Assembly (NCBI GenBank): GCA_947565255.1
Contig: CANOFI010000008.1
Span: 1 to 23,546, forward strand
Length of the DNA: 23,546 nucleotides
Direction of reading: 5' to 3'
DNA from: an uncultured Lachnospiraceae bacterium
Lineage (GTDB): Bacteria > Bacillota > Clostridia > Lachnospirales > Lachnospiraceae
Shown here: one piece after another, positions 16,516-23,184 of the stretch
Numbering within the stretch: the stretch's first letter is position 1
Layout: each line of letters begins with the position of its first letter
The notes under the pieces: generated by a model
What the model was told of the DNA's origin: nothing
The model's database searches: none
What the model saw: only the letters and a program-made list of their open reading frames with translations
Program-made: the position numbers and the translations under genes

Positions 16516-16550
16516 TAAGGAAACCCAAATGATGTTTTTGAGTTTCCTTA
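16516..16550. promoter_or_regulatory. Inverted repeat at the transcription start of the tetR-hyp cluster
   Basis: TAAGGAAAC (16516-16524) and GTTTCCTTA (16542-16550) are perfect reverse complements 17 bp apart. The pairing continues inward (CCCAA with TTGAG, one mismatch). It starts directly after the -10 box, a classical position for a repressor site, possibly for the TetR protein itself. As RNA it would be a hairpin followed by TTTT, so an attenuator or a terminator for the upstream unit is an alternative. Confidence 0.5.
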
Positions 16551-16625
16551 TTTTGACATGAGAAGGTTTCCGAAGATCAGCCAGATACCAAGGAGGGTAA
16601 AGTTACGGTTGGGTTCCTGACAGAT

Positions 16626-16710
16626 GAAGCATAAGGTTTTCAGCCAAAAGGCAGAGGACAGAATAAGACGAAGCATAAATTTCTCAGCCAAAGGGCGGAG
16701 GGCAGAATAA
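16626..16710 (+). repeat. Two 41-bp direct repeats in the tetR leader
   Basis: Copies at 16626-16666 and 16670-16710 share GAAGCATAA, CAGCCAAA and CAGAATAA and differ at 6 of 41 positions, with a 44-bp period. They lie in the untranslated leader between promoter and tetR. No coding potential or obvious fold is seen. Confidence 0.7.
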
Positions 16711-16771
16711 TAGGATACATAAATAGATGAAAAGAATGAAATAAAAAATGGAATAAAAAGGGCTGGCGAAA

Positions 16772-17323
16772 ATGAGAGAGAAGATTATCGATGCGGCGAT
16801 TGAGGAATTTACGAAAAACGGCTTAAAGTTTACGATGAATGACGTCGCCCGCAGTTTAGGAATCAGTAAAAAGACGATTTATACAGTATTTGAGAGCAAA
16901 CAGGCGGTCATGATGGGGATTGCAGACAGGTATTCCGCAGACCTGCAGCTGATGAAGGAAGAAGTCGAGGCGGACACTAATCTTGATATTTTAGGGAAAA
17001 TAGGGATGCTTCTTGGCGGAATTCCCAGTAAATACCAGAACATCGGCCTGCAAGGGATGTATAACTTAGCGGAAAAATATCCGAAGGTATATAAGCGCCT
17101 GATGGAATCCGTCAATGAGGGCTGGAAGCTGGTCCGTACCTATCTGGAAAAAGGCATAAGGGAAAATGAAATCAGGCCGGTATCTATCCCGATTGTGATG
17201 GCGATGGTGGAAGGAACGGTAAGAAAGTTCATGGACAGCCGTATTCTTGTGGATAGCGGCCTTACTTATGAAGAAGGCAAGGAAGAGATGATTCAGGTCA
17301 TAATCAATGGAATAAGAAAGTAG
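16772..17323 (+). CDS. TetR/AcrR family transcriptional regulator
   Basis: The 183-aa protein has the TetR N-terminal helix-turn-helix: IIDAAIEEFTKNGLKFTMND, then VARSLGISKKTIYTVFESKQ (about residues 5-44). The remaining helical part (about 50-180) is the ligand-binding and dimerisation domain and resembles no specific subgroup that I can name. It is the first gene of the nickel/redox cluster, ends 7 bp before hypB, and is probably co-transcribed with it, so it likely autoregulates and controls the downstream genes through a small ligand. The ribosome site is weak (AAAAGGG, about 10 nt upstream). Confidence 0.9.
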   Translation: MREKIIDAAIEEFTKNGLKFTMNDVARSLGISKKTIYTVFESKQAVMMGIADRYSADLQLMKEEVEADTNLDILGKIGMLLGGIPSKYQNIGLQGMYNLAEKYPKVYKRLMESVNEGWKLVRTYLEKGIRENEIRPVSIPIVMAMVEGTVRKFMDSRILVDSGLTYEEGKEEMIQVIINGIRK

Positions 17324-17330
17324 GTGCAGC

Positions 17331-18005
17331 ATGGGAGATGTAAGGATACTGGAGATTAAAGAAAGTGTTTTTGCCGACAACGACAGGCGGGCGCACCAGC
17401 TTCGGGAGGAATTAAGGGAGAAAAAGGTGTTTCTGCTCAACCTGATGTCCTCGCCGGGCGCGGGCAAGACAACGACGTTAGTTCGGACAATCGAAGCGCT
17501 GAAGGGGGAATTTACCATCGGGGTCATGGAGGCGGATATCGATTCCGATGTCGATGCGAGGACGATCGCACAGACGGGCGCAAAGTCCATCCAGCTCCAT
17601 ACAGGCGGCATGTGTCACCTCGACGCGGAGATGACCAGGCAGGGGGTGGAAGGCTTAGGGATTGAGGATGTGGACCTTGCAATACTGGAAAATGTGGGAA
17701 ATCTTGTATGTCCGGCGGAGTTTGACACCGGCGCGTCGAAAAACGCCATGATTCTCTCCGTCCCGGAGGGGCATGATAAGCCGCTGAAATATCCGCTGAT
17801 GTTTGAGGTCTGCGATATCGTATTAATCAACAAGACAGACGTGCTGCCGTATTTTGACTTCGACATAGAGCTTGTGGAGCAGCATATACATAAAAGGAAC
17901 CCGCGGGCGAAGGTCATCCCCATCTGCGCAAAGACCGGCGAGGGGATGGATGCATGGGCGGACTGGCTGCGCACGGAGATAAAAAAATGGAGGGCCGGGG
18001 AATGA
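17331..18005 (+). CDS. hypB: Hydrogenase/nickel incorporation GTPase HypB
   Basis: The 224-aa SIMIBI-class GTPase delivers nickel, together with HypA, to Ni enzymes. Visible motifs are Walker A SPGAGKTT (41-48), the metal-binding switch region GGMCHLDAEM with Cys95 and His96, ENVGNLVCPAEFDTG (120-134) with Cys127, the G4 motif NKTD (167-170) and a C-terminal CAKTGEGMDAW. The N-terminal CxxCGC high-affinity site and the His-rich stretch of some HypB proteins are absent, so it is the short form. No other hydrogenase maturation gene (hypC-F) or hydrogenase subunit is in the window. GC content appears higher than in the neighbouring LRR gene. Its stop overlaps the next start (ATGA). Confidence 0.95.
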   Translation: MGDVRILEIKESVFADNDRRAHQLREELREKKVFLLNLMSSPGAGKTTTLVRTIEALKGEFTIGVMEADIDSDVDARTIAQTGAKSIQLHTGGMCHLDAEMTRQGVEGLGIEDVDLAILENVGNLVCPAEFDTGASKNAMILSVPEGHDKPLKYPLMFEVCDIVLINKTDVLPYFDFDIELVEQHIHKRNPRAKVIPICAKTGEGMDAWADWLRTEIKKWRAGE

Positions 18006-18193
18006 CCTCATGGAAAGAATATAGAAAAGAACATTTGTTCGAAATATGTGCAGATTTCACAGGCCCCATATTGCTTACCGCACTTCTCTTATATTTGTGC
18101 AAGGCAGAGGAGTTTCTGTGTGGAATCATATTATCAGCCGCTTATTCCCTGAGGAGATTGATTAATCGACTATCTCATCACGAAAAGAAATAG
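18002..18193 (+). CDS. Small membrane protein between hypB and the Fe-S flavoprotein
   Basis: A 63-aa ORF starts with an ATG overlapping the hypB stop (ATGA at 18002-18005). It has a charged amphipathic N-terminus (MTSWKEYRKEHLFEICADF) and two short hydrophobic stretches (GPILLTALLLYLC and LCGIILSAAYSL), ending in basic residues (RRLINRLSHHEKK). This fits a two-helix membrane hairpin. It lies in a tight operon, 36 bp before the next gene. I do not recognise a family; because it is short, a spurious ORF is possible, but the coupling and the hydrophobic pattern favour a real gene, perhaps an accessory anchor for the neighbouring complex. Confidence 0.55.
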   Translation: MTSWKEYRKEHLFEICADFTGPILLTALLLYLCKAEEFLCGIILSAAYSLRRLINRLSHHEKK

Positions 18194-18229
18194 AATGTAT
18201 TATTAAAATAAATACACGGAGGAGAACGC

Positions 18230-21016
18230 ATGAAAAAAGAACTGGACAAAGAATTGTACCCCAATTACGAATATCCATCCTTTTCTCCGGATCCCGACGA
18301 GCCGTTCCGGGAGCCCATCGCGAAGCTGGGCAAGAAGATTACCGACAGAATCCCGCAGAAGCTCGGTCTTAAGAAAATCACAAGGGAGGATCCGGAATAC
18401 TGGGGGCTTGCCGCCGCCCTGACGGATGAGGAGGCCGAGCTTGCCCTGAAAATGGGTGTGCGAAAGCCAAAGACATTGCGGCAGATGGTGCAGCTTTCCG
18501 GGCTTGGCAGGAAGGAATGCGAGGACATGTTAGAGGAAATGTCGCGCAAGGGCCTCCTTGAGTACAATTGGGAAAATGAGGCGCATGAGAAGCAGTATGT
18601 ATTGCCGATGTATGTGCCGGGCTGTGCGGAATTTTTCAATATGAATGCCAGCGTTTTGAACGAGCATCCCCAGATGGGGATCTTCTTTGAGCATATGTCG
18701 CGGCTTCCGTTAGAGAAAATCACGCCTTTCGTGCCGGAGGGCGGCGCCGGGATCGGGATGCATGTCATCCCGGTGGAGAAGGCGATTGAGATGGAAAATG
18801 AGTCCGTTGACTTGGAGCATATTTCCTACTGGCTCGACAAATACGAGGGGAAATATGCGTCAAGCCCCTGCTCGTGCCGGCGCTCGCGCTTGACCCACGA
18901 TGAGGGCTGTGCGGACGACCCGGAGGGGTGGTGCATTGCTGTGGGCGATATGGCGGATTATGTGGTTGAGACGCAGAAGGATGGCCGCTACATCACGAAG
19001 GAGGAAGCGCTGGAAATCTTCAGGGTGGCGGAGGAAAATGGCTTCGTGCACCAGATTACGAATATTGACGGCGCCAATAAGATTTTTGCCATCTGCAACT
19101 GCAATGTCAACGTCTGCTATGCCCTGCGCACGTCACAGCTGTTTAACACGCCGAATATGTCGCGTTCCGCCTATGTTGCGAAGGTTGACAAGTCGAAATG
19201 TGTCGCATGCGGCAAATGTGTGGAGAGCTGTCCGGCCGGCGCAGTGAAGCTTGGGCAAAAGCTCTGTGACAAGGAAGGCTGCGAGGTAAGCTATCCGAGA
19301 ATTCCGCTGCCGCAGGACCAGCCGTGGGGCGAGCATATGTGGTCCCATAATTATCGGGATACGAACAGGATTAATTGCTATGATACGGGAACTGCGCCGT
19401 GCAAGACGGCATGCCCCGCGCATATTGCCGTTCAGGGATACTTACAATTAGCGAAGGAAGGCCGTTATGACGAGGCGCTCGCGCTTATCAAGAAGGACAA
19501 TCCGCTTCCGGCGGTCTGCGGGCATATTTGCAACCGCCGCTGTGAGGATGCCTGCACAAGGGGAACGATTGATGAGGCAGTTGCCATTGATGAAGTCAAG
19601 CGTTTTATCGCAGAGCGTGATTTGAATGCGGACACCAGATATATTCCGAAGCCCACGATTCCGTCCCTGCGGGGAGGCTTTGAGGAAAAGATTGCCATTA
19701 TCGGCGCAGGACCTGCCGGCCTGTCGTGCGCCTATTACCTTGCGCTGACCGGATATAAGCCGGTTGTGTTTGACAAAAACGAAGAGCCGGGCGGTATGCT
19801 GCGCTACGGAATTCCTTCCTATAAACTGGAGAAGGATTTGCTGGCGGCAGAGATTGCTGTCATAGAGGAACTTGGAGTGGAATTTCGCTGCGGCGTTGAA
19901 GTCGGGAAAGATATCACAATAGAAGAATTGAGAAAACAGGGATATAAAGGTTTCTATGTGGCAATCGGCTGCCAGCAGGGCAGAAAGCCGGGAATTGACG
20001 GTCAGGATGCGAAAGGCGCTTATTCGGCAGTGGAATTTTTAAGAGAGGCCGGCACGAAGGAAGGTCTCGCGCTTACCGGGGATGTCGTTGTAATCGGCGG
20101 CGGAAATGTTGCGGTGGATGCCGCCCGGACAGCGAGCAGGTGCACACAGGGCGAGGTTTCCATGTTCTGTTTAGAACAGCGGGATAAGATGCCGGCAAGC
20201 GAGAATGAGATTCAGGAAGTCTTAGAAGAGAAGATAAACCTCCAGTGCGGCTGGGGGCCGAAGGAAGTGCTGCAGGAAGGCGGCAGGGTCACAGGCATTG
20301 TATTGAAAAAATGTGTCAGCGTATTTGACGCACAGGGCAGGTTTGCGCCAGCCTATGATGAAAATGAGACGATGACTGTTGCATGTAAGACCATTATCTT
20401 TTCCGTAGGACAGGGGATTGCATGGGGAAATCTGCTGGAGAACCTGCATGTGGAGTTAAAGCCGAACCAGGGCCCGGTTGCAAATAAGCTTACATACCAG
20501 ACGTCAGAGCCGGATATTTTTGTGGGCGGAGATGTCTATACCGGGCCTAAGTTTGCGATTGACGCGATTGCTGCCGGAAGGGAAGGGGCAATTTCGCTTC
20601 ACAGATATGTCCATGAGCACTGCACATTAACGATTGGAAGGAACAGGCGTGATTTTACCGAGCTTGATAAGGACAATATCTCTGTCACAAAGTATGACCA
20701 TTCCAAAAGGCAGGTGCCCCAAAAGGCAGATGTGGAGAGGCAGGCGGAAACATTTCGGGATTTATCCCATACGTTTACAGAGGAGCAGGTGCAGGCGGAG
20801 GTCTCAAGATGCCTTTCGTGCGGGGCTTCCGTTGTGGACCCGAACAAGTGTATCGGCTGCGGCGTCTGCACGACAAAATGTGTGTTTGACGCAATCACGC
20901 TGCACAGGGAGCATCCGGGTGCATCGGTGATGCACTCGTCGGAGGAGAAGCTGAAGTATATTCTGCCCAACATGGTAAAGCAGTCTGTCAAAGTGAAATT
21001 TAAGAAAAAGAAGTGA
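18230..21016 (+). CDS. Large multi-cluster Fe-S FAD/NAD(P) oxidoreductase (GltD-like fusion)
   Basis: This 928-aa protein is a fusion. Residues about 55-125 look like a winged-helix-type helical region. Residues 205-300 hold a Cys-rich module seen in anaerobe Fe-S proteins (C214, C216, C227, C235; C289, C291, C296). A ferredoxin motif follows (C324, C327, C330, C334). Residues 383-800 are a glutamate-synthase-small-subunit-like (GltD/DPYD-N) flavoprotein: N-terminal cluster Cys391, 395, 430, 434, 438, 442; FAD GAGPAG (492-497); NAD(P) loop GGGNVAVD (623-630); FAD GGDVYTGP. The C-terminus has CLSC (861-864) and a second ferredoxin motif C874, C877, C880, C884. It should move electrons between NAD(P)H and Fe-S partners; no substrate is evident. 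GGAGGA lies upstream. No glutamate synthase large subunit is near, so it is not ordinary GltD. Confidence 0.88.
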   Translation: MKKELDKELYPNYEYPSFSPDPDEPFREPIAKLGKKITDRIPQKLGLKKITREDPEYWGLAAALTDEEAELALKMGVRKPKTLRQMVQLSGLGRKECEDMLEEMSRKGLLEYNWENEAHEKQYVLPMYVPGCAEFFNMNASVLNEHPQMGIFFEHMSRLPLEKITPFVPEGGAGIGMHVIPVEKAIEMENESVDLEHISYWLDKYEGKYASSPCSCRRSRLTHDEGCADDPEGWCIAVGDMADYVVETQKDGRYITKEEALEIFRVAEENGFVHQITNIDGANKIFAICNCNVNVCYALRTSQLFNTPNMSRSAYVAKVDKSKCVACGKCVESCPAGAVKLGQKLCDKEGCEVSYPRIPLPQDQPWGEHMWSHNYRDTNRINCYDTGTAPCKTACPAHIAVQGYLQLAKEGRYDEALALIKKDNPLPAVCGHICNRRCEDACTRGTIDEAVAIDEVKRFIAERDLNADTRYIPKPTIPSLRGGFEEKIAIIGAGPAGLSCAYYLALTGYKPVVFDKNEEPGGMLRYGIPSYKLEKDLLAAEIAVIEELGVEFRCGVEVGKDITIEELRKQGYKGFYVAIGCQQGRKPGIDGQDAKGAYSAVEFLREAGTKEGLALTGDVVVIGGGNVAVDAARTASRCTQGEVSMFCLEQRDKMPASENEIQEVLEEKINLQCGWGPKEVLQEGGRVTGIVLKKCVSVFDAQGRFAPAYDENETMTVACKTIIFSVGQGIAWGNLLENLHVELKPNQGPVANKLTYQTSEPDIFVGGDVYTGPKFAIDAIAAGREGAISLHRYVHEHCTLTIGRNRRDFTELDKDNISVTKYDHSKRQVPQKADVERQAETFRDLSHTFTEEQVQAEVSRCLSCGASVVDPNKCIGCGVCTTKCVFDAITLHREHPGASVMHSSEEKLKYILPNMVKQSVKVKFKKKK

Positions 21017-21022
21017 AAATGC

Positions 21023-21085
21023 TGCTATTCACAGCCGAAATGCGCAAAGGCCGTTACCATGGTAACCTGGAAGCTGTGAATAGCA
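21023..21085. promoter_or_regulatory. Intercistronic hairpin containing a 14-bp palindrome
   Basis: TGCTATTCACAGC (21023-21035) is the exact reverse complement of GCTGTGAATAGCA (21073-21085). Inside the 37-nt loop is the perfect palindrome GTTACCATGGTAAC (21053-21066). No T-tract follows. It sits in the 116-bp gap between the flavoprotein and hypA. It could be an RNA processing or stability element, or a regulator site; it does not match the NikR operator I know (GTATGA-N16-TCATAC). Confidence 0.6.
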
Positions 21086-21132
21086 ATGAAAAATGAACAT
21101 GTGTTCGATATACATAGGCAAAGGAGGCGGAT

Positions 21133-21477
21133 ATGCACGAATTAGGCGTGACATTTCATGTCATGGATCATCTGGAGAAGGTGGCTTTGGAAAACAATGC
21201 CTCCAAAATCTGCAAAGTAACCCTGGAGCTTGGGGAGGTCTCGACGGTCATCGAGTCTTACCTGCAAAGCTGCTGGAAGTGGGCGTGCGCGAAACGGCCA
21301 TTGTTCGAGGGCTGTGAGCTTGTGGTCGAGACGCTCCCTGCCGTTACCTTTTGCGAGGGCTGTGAAGATACGTATGCCACGGTAGAATATGGCAGGGTAT
21401 GTCCGCACTGTGGCAGTGATAAGACTTACCTGCTGCAGGGAAATGAGTTTAACATGAAAGAGATTGAGGTTGAGTAG
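21133..21477 (+). CDS. hypA: Hydrogenase maturation nickel metallochaperone HypA
   Basis: The 114-aa protein begins MHELG, with His2 giving the N-terminal nickel site of HypA/HybF. It has the zinc site of two CxxC motifs (C74, C77 and C90, C93), and ends in NEFNMKEIEVE, which corresponds to the usual C-terminus of the family (..I..IEVE). Length is normal. It has a strong AAGGAGG at 21121-21127. HypA hands Ni to HypB and the target enzyme. Here it is separated from hypB by the small membrane protein and the Fe-S flavoprotein, an unusual order, and no Ni enzyme is seen. Confidence 0.93.
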   Translation: MHELGVTFHVMDHLEKVALENNASKICKVTLELGEVSTVIESYLQSCWKWACAKRPLFEGCELVVETLPAVTFCEGCEDTYATVEYGRVCPHCGSDKTYLLQGNEFNMKEIEVE

Positions 21478-21495
21478 AGAAAGGACGGATGTAGG

Positions 21496-22533
21496 ATGTT
21501 TTTTGAGATTTATGGAGAAACAGCTGGCTGGCAGCTGCTTGGCTGGCTTCTGGTGTTCGTGGGGCTTATTGTGATGAATGAGATTGCGCGCCGTTCGAAG
21601 GCGGGGGGCATCGCATGCTTTCTGATATTGCCGGGCGTGCTGACGGTATATTTCATCGCTATTTATGTCGGGGCGGCGATGGGTGCTGAGTGGGCATTGA
21701 ACAATGACACGTATGTGCGCATGAACAGCTGGTTCCACTATGCGAAGCTGTATGCTGCGACGATTGGGTGCATCGGCTTTATGATTTTGAAGTATCATTG
21801 GGGGAAGCTTGGGAAGGCACAGTGGTTTAAGGCATTTCCATTTGCGATTGTGGCAATCAATATTTTAATTGCGGTGGTCTCGGATTTTGAGTCTGCCGTG
21901 CGTGCGGGTTCCATGGCGGGCGGCTGGTGGCTCTCCTCCGAGGGCGTCTGGCTCTACGGCGGCTGGTGGAATGTCCTGAACGGGCTTGCAGGAGTTATCA
22001 ATATTTTCTGTATGACAGGCTGGTGGGGCGTATATTCTTCAAAGAATAAGCAGGATATGCTGTGGCCGGATATGATTTGGATTTATATTCTGGCTTATGA
22101 TATCTGGAACCTCCAGTATACCTACCTGAATCTGCCGACACATTCGTGGTATTGCGGCCTTGCGCTTTTGCTTGCGCCGACGTTTGCGGCGCTTTTGTGG
22201 AACAAGGGCGGCTGGATTCAGAACCGTGCCAATACCCTTGCGCTGTGGTGCATGTTTGCGCAGGTATTTCCGCTGTTTCAGGATGCGAGCAGGTTCACGA
22301 CCGTTACATCCGTATATGCAGAGGGCGGAATTCAGGCTGCCATGGGAAGCAAGATGCCGGCTGTTGCGGACCCGACCGCGCAGGGACTGTTGTCTGTAGC
22401 GTCCATTGCCGTCAATGTGTTTGCGTTTGCCTACATACTGAAGCGGGCGAAGGAGCAGCAGAAGAATCCGTGGAAACACGAGATATTTACGGATACGAAG
22501 GACTTTAAGGAAGCGATGGCAAGGGCGGAGTAG
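21496..22533 (+). CDS. Polytopic Trp-rich membrane protein (DUF5692-like)
   Basis: This 345-aa protein starts 18 bp after hypA behind AAGGACGG, so it belongs to the same operon. It shows about 8-9 hydrophobic segments and is rich in Trp, Gly and Tyr (GGWWLSSEGVWLYGGWWNVL around residues 142-161; MTGWWGVYSSK near 175-185). The soluble C-terminal tail is charged (RAKEQQKNPWKHEIFTDTKD). I believe it corresponds to the uncharacterised family DUF5692, from memory and not checked. No His/Cys cofactor motif of a cytochrome or quinone enzyme is obvious. Its place next to nickel chaperones and an Fe-S flavoprotein suggests a transporter or a membrane partner for that redox protein. Confidence 0.8.
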   Translation: MFFEIYGETAGWQLLGWLLVFVGLIVMNEIARRSKAGGIACFLILPGVLTVYFIAIYVGAAMGAEWALNNDTYVRMNSWFHYAKLYAATIGCIGFMILKYHWGKLGKAQWFKAFPFAIVAINILIAVVSDFESAVRAGSMAGGWWLSSEGVWLYGGWWNVLNGLAGVINIFCMTGWWGVYSSKNKQDMLWPDMIWIYILAYDIWNLQYTYLNLPTHSWYCGLALLLAPTFAALLWNKGGWIQNRANTLALWCMFAQVFPLFQDASRFTTVTSVYAEGGIQAAMGSKMPAVADPTAQGLLSVASIAVNVFAFAYILKRAKEQQKNPWKHEIFTDTKDFKEAMARAE

Positions 22534-22556
22534 CATATGGGGAAATGCAGATGTGT

Positions 22557-22584
22557 CCGTGGGAGAACAAATGTTCTTCTGCGG
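22557..22584 (+). terminator. Hairpin ending the tetR-hyp cluster
   Basis: Bases 22557-22569 pair fully with 22572-22584 (13 pairs, three of them G-U). A GC-rich patch and the T-rich TTTATGTTTTG follow. It lies 24 bp after the last gene of the cluster. The U-tract is imperfect. The central GAACAAATGTTC also resembles a LexA box (see rejected items). Confidence 0.6.
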
Positions 22585-22640
22585 GCGCGTTTATGTTTTG
22601 TCACAGGAAAATACGTAACACAGGAAAAAGGAATCATGTC

Positions 22641-22668
22641 TTGTAAATGCTGTAAAATATGCTATAAT
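22641..22668 (+). promoter_or_regulatory. Promoter of the toxin-antitoxin remnant
   Basis: TTGTAA (22641-22646) and a perfect TATAAT (22663-22668) are 16 bp apart; a TGC precedes the -10 box (extended -10). It lies 30 bp upstream of the ATG at 22698. Confidence 0.7.
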
Positions 22669-22681
22669 TGAAATATCAATT
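22666..22681. promoter_or_regulatory. Autoregulatory-type operator
   Basis: AATTGA-AATA-TCAATT is a perfect 6-4-6 dyad overlapping the -10 box and the expected transcription start. Type II antitoxins commonly repress their own operon through such sites; that role is inferred. Confidence 0.5.
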
Positions 22682-22723
22682 AGGAAGGGAGCATAATATG
22701 ACAATAGAGAGAGGATTGTTGAA

Positions 22724-22912
22724 TTGCTGGATGTGATACCAGATTATAAAATTGGTTATGTGCTTGCTTATGTTCAGGGAATAGCAGCGGATGAAGAAGC
22801 GGATGATATTTTTTGCCAGAGAATGCTGGAAAATTATGAAAACGATCCTGATCCGGAAAAAGATGCCTCTTATACTCTGGAAGAATGCAAAAGGGAATGG
22901 GGGCTTGATTGA
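22724..22912 (+). CDS. Antitoxin of a RelE-type module, N-terminus frameshifted
   Basis: The frame from a TTG at 22724 encodes 62 aa, LLDVIPDYKIGYVLAYVQGI..., ending with DPDPEKDASYTLEECKREWGLD. This is a familiar Clostridial antitoxin pattern that precedes RelE toxins. The well-placed ATG is at 22698 (after AGGAAGGGA) but is in another frame: it gives MTIERGLLNCWM and stops. Removing two bases from the GAGAGAG run at 22707-22713 would join MTIERIVELL to the conserved frame. So a 2-bp slippage insertion has probably broken the gene, unless translation starts at the TTG (GAGAGG lies upstream) or at an ATT. A sequencing error cannot be excluded. The stop overlaps the toxin start (TGATG). Confidence 0.65.
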   Translation: MLDVIPDYKIGYVLAYVQGIAADEEADDIFCQRMLENYENDPDPEKDASYTLEECKREWGLD

Positions 22913-23044
22913 TGTATCAAATCATCATTAAAAAGAAGGCCAAGAAGTTTATTGACAGGCTGCCTGCTGATGAGAGGAAAAGGTAAATTGATTATTTTTA
23001 TTGTGGATGCTGGAAATCGTGGGGAGATATATAAAAGATATTAA
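22912..23044 (+). pseudogene. RelE/ParE-type toxin remnant with internal deletion
   Basis: From the ATG at 22912 the frame encodes MYQIIIKKKAKKFIDRLPAD and ERKR, the normal toxin N-terminus, then hits a TAA at 22984. Directly after it, in the next frame (22982-23044), comes GKLIIFIVDAGNRGEIYKRY and a stop, the normal C-terminus of the same family. RelE-family toxins are usually about 80-90 aa, so roughly 40 central codons have been lost by an out-of-frame deletion. The product should be inactive. Confidence 0.85.
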
Positions 23045-23076
23045 ATGGGAGTCAGCAATTGGACTCCCATTTCGTC
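23043..23076 (+). terminator. Hairpin after the toxin remnant
   Basis: AAATGGGAGTC (23043-23053) and GACTCCCATTT (23062-23072) form a perfect 11-bp stem with an 8-nt loop that overlaps the stop codon of the remnant. A short TTTCGTCT follows. It is symmetrical (A-run before, T-run after), so it may work on both strands. Confidence 0.65.
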
Positions 23077-23184
23077 TAAATAAGATGTGGAATAATATAC
23101 AATGGCGTGGTATACTGATAATGTCGTTATTAGAGACAGATTCTCATTGACAATATAAGGTGGAAGGTTGAGGTGACAGGTCTT

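Noticed and set aside
17066..17611. 181-codon minus-strand frame across tetR and hypB
   Set aside because: Both genes on the plus strand have clear family motifs; the minus frame shows none and crosses the gene boundary.
21142..21798. 218-codon minus-strand frame over hypA and the membrane gene
   Set aside because: It is an antisense shadow of two well-supported genes with no motif or ribosome site.
22564..22577. LexA/SOS-box-like AGAACAAATGTTCT
   Set aside because: The core fits the Gram-positive LexA consensus, but it is the centre of a 13-bp hairpin placed where the operon should end and lies 64 bp before the nearest promoter; the terminator reading explains more.
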